A stretch of DNA of 6,300 bases from Bacteroidales bacterium (lineage in GTDB: Bacteria > Bacteroidota > Bacteroidia > Bacteroidales > UBA12077), in NCBI GenBank assembly GCA_030156305.1, contig JASGMZ010000175.1, positions 1 to 6,300 on the forward strand. Direction: 5' to 3'. Position numbers and translations under genes: made by a program. The notes beneath the pieces are model-generated. The model saw only the letters and a list, made by a program, of their open reading frames with translations, did not search any database and was not told the DNA's origin. Shown here piece after piece: positions 6,175 to 6,300 of this stretch. Positions within the stretch are counted from its first letter, which is position 1; every line of letters starts with the position of its first letter.

Positions 6175-6300
6175 ATGAAATGCAATAAAATACATAAAAC
6201 CCTTTATCGTTATCATTTAGGAGAGTTATCTCCCCAGTTGAAGGAGGAAATAGACAAACACTTAATAAATTGCCCGGAATGTTCGGCAATTTATGCAAAG
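6175..6300 (+). CDS. anti-sigma factor with N-terminal zinc-binding domain, partial
   Basis: An open frame of 42 codons runs off the window end. It contains the zinc-binding anti-sigma motif His29-X3-Cys33-X2-Cys36, with Cys3 as the likely fourth ligand, preceded by the common LGELSP segment (15-20). Proteins of this type bind and inhibit their cognate ECF sigma factor, usually with a membrane segment and a sensory C-terminal part, which would lie beyond the window. An in-frame ATG at 6151 would add eight residues (MSNFKRTT). I prefer 6175 because these domains usually begin with a Cys within the first few residues. Its position just after the sigma factor gene, on the same strand, supports the pairing. 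Confidence 0.82.
   Translation, partial: MKCNKIHKTLYRYHLGELSPQLKEEIDKHLINCPECSAIYAK

Noticed and set aside
1..6300. CRISPR array, tRNA, rRNA or insertion sequence
   Set aside because: No regularly spaced repeats with unique spacers, no cloverleaf or rRNA-like segments and no transposase gene were seen on either strand by eye.

Overview
The window looks like chromosomal DNA from a member of the Bacteroidota, probably class Bacteroidia. It is AT-rich and its starts lack clear Shine-Dalgarno sequences. Two upstream regions carry exact copies of the Bacteroidota -7 promoter element TAnnTTTG. The gene families also fit: a secreted NagZ-like glycosidase fused to a serine beta-lactamase-type domain, a short DUF1338 protein, and an ECF sigma factor followed by a zinc-binding anti-sigma factor. 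No genus can be named from this sequence alone.

Layout. Positions 1-285 hold no gene. They hold a cluster of repeats: a hairpin-forming REP-like palindrome (1-60), three copies of CTTATATG (107-134), a near-perfect 20-bp GC-rich palindrome (191-210) and a short GCGTCT repeat (214-227). Three minus-strand genes follow, read from right to left: a DUF1338 / 2-oxoadipate dioxygenase-like protein (4522-5349), a family 2-type glycosyltransferase (3479-4426) and the large GH3/beta-lactamase-domain protein (286-3342). They are separated by 95 and 136 bases. The last two each have a candidate promoter, so they are probably separate transcription units and not a tight operon.

A 204-base divergent intergenic region (5350-5553) separates these from a plus-strand pair: an ECF-type sigma factor (5554-6123) and the start of an HX3CX2C anti-sigma factor (from 6175), which is cut by the window end. 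This intergenic region contains a perfect 12-bp-arm inverted repeat almost midway between the two divergent start codons, followed by two weaker inverted repeats.

How the genes fit together. The sigma/anti-sigma pair is a regulatory module whose target genes lie outside the window or are unknown. The GH3/beta-lactamase protein most likely acts on cell-wall fragments outside the cytoplasm. The glycosyltransferase probably contributes to a surface glycan. The DUF1338 protein is likely a metal-dependent oxygenase-type enzyme of unknown substrate. Nothing ties the four into one pathway, and I see no convincing evidence of a new multi-gene system. The most interesting non-coding signal is the palindrome at 5441-5465.
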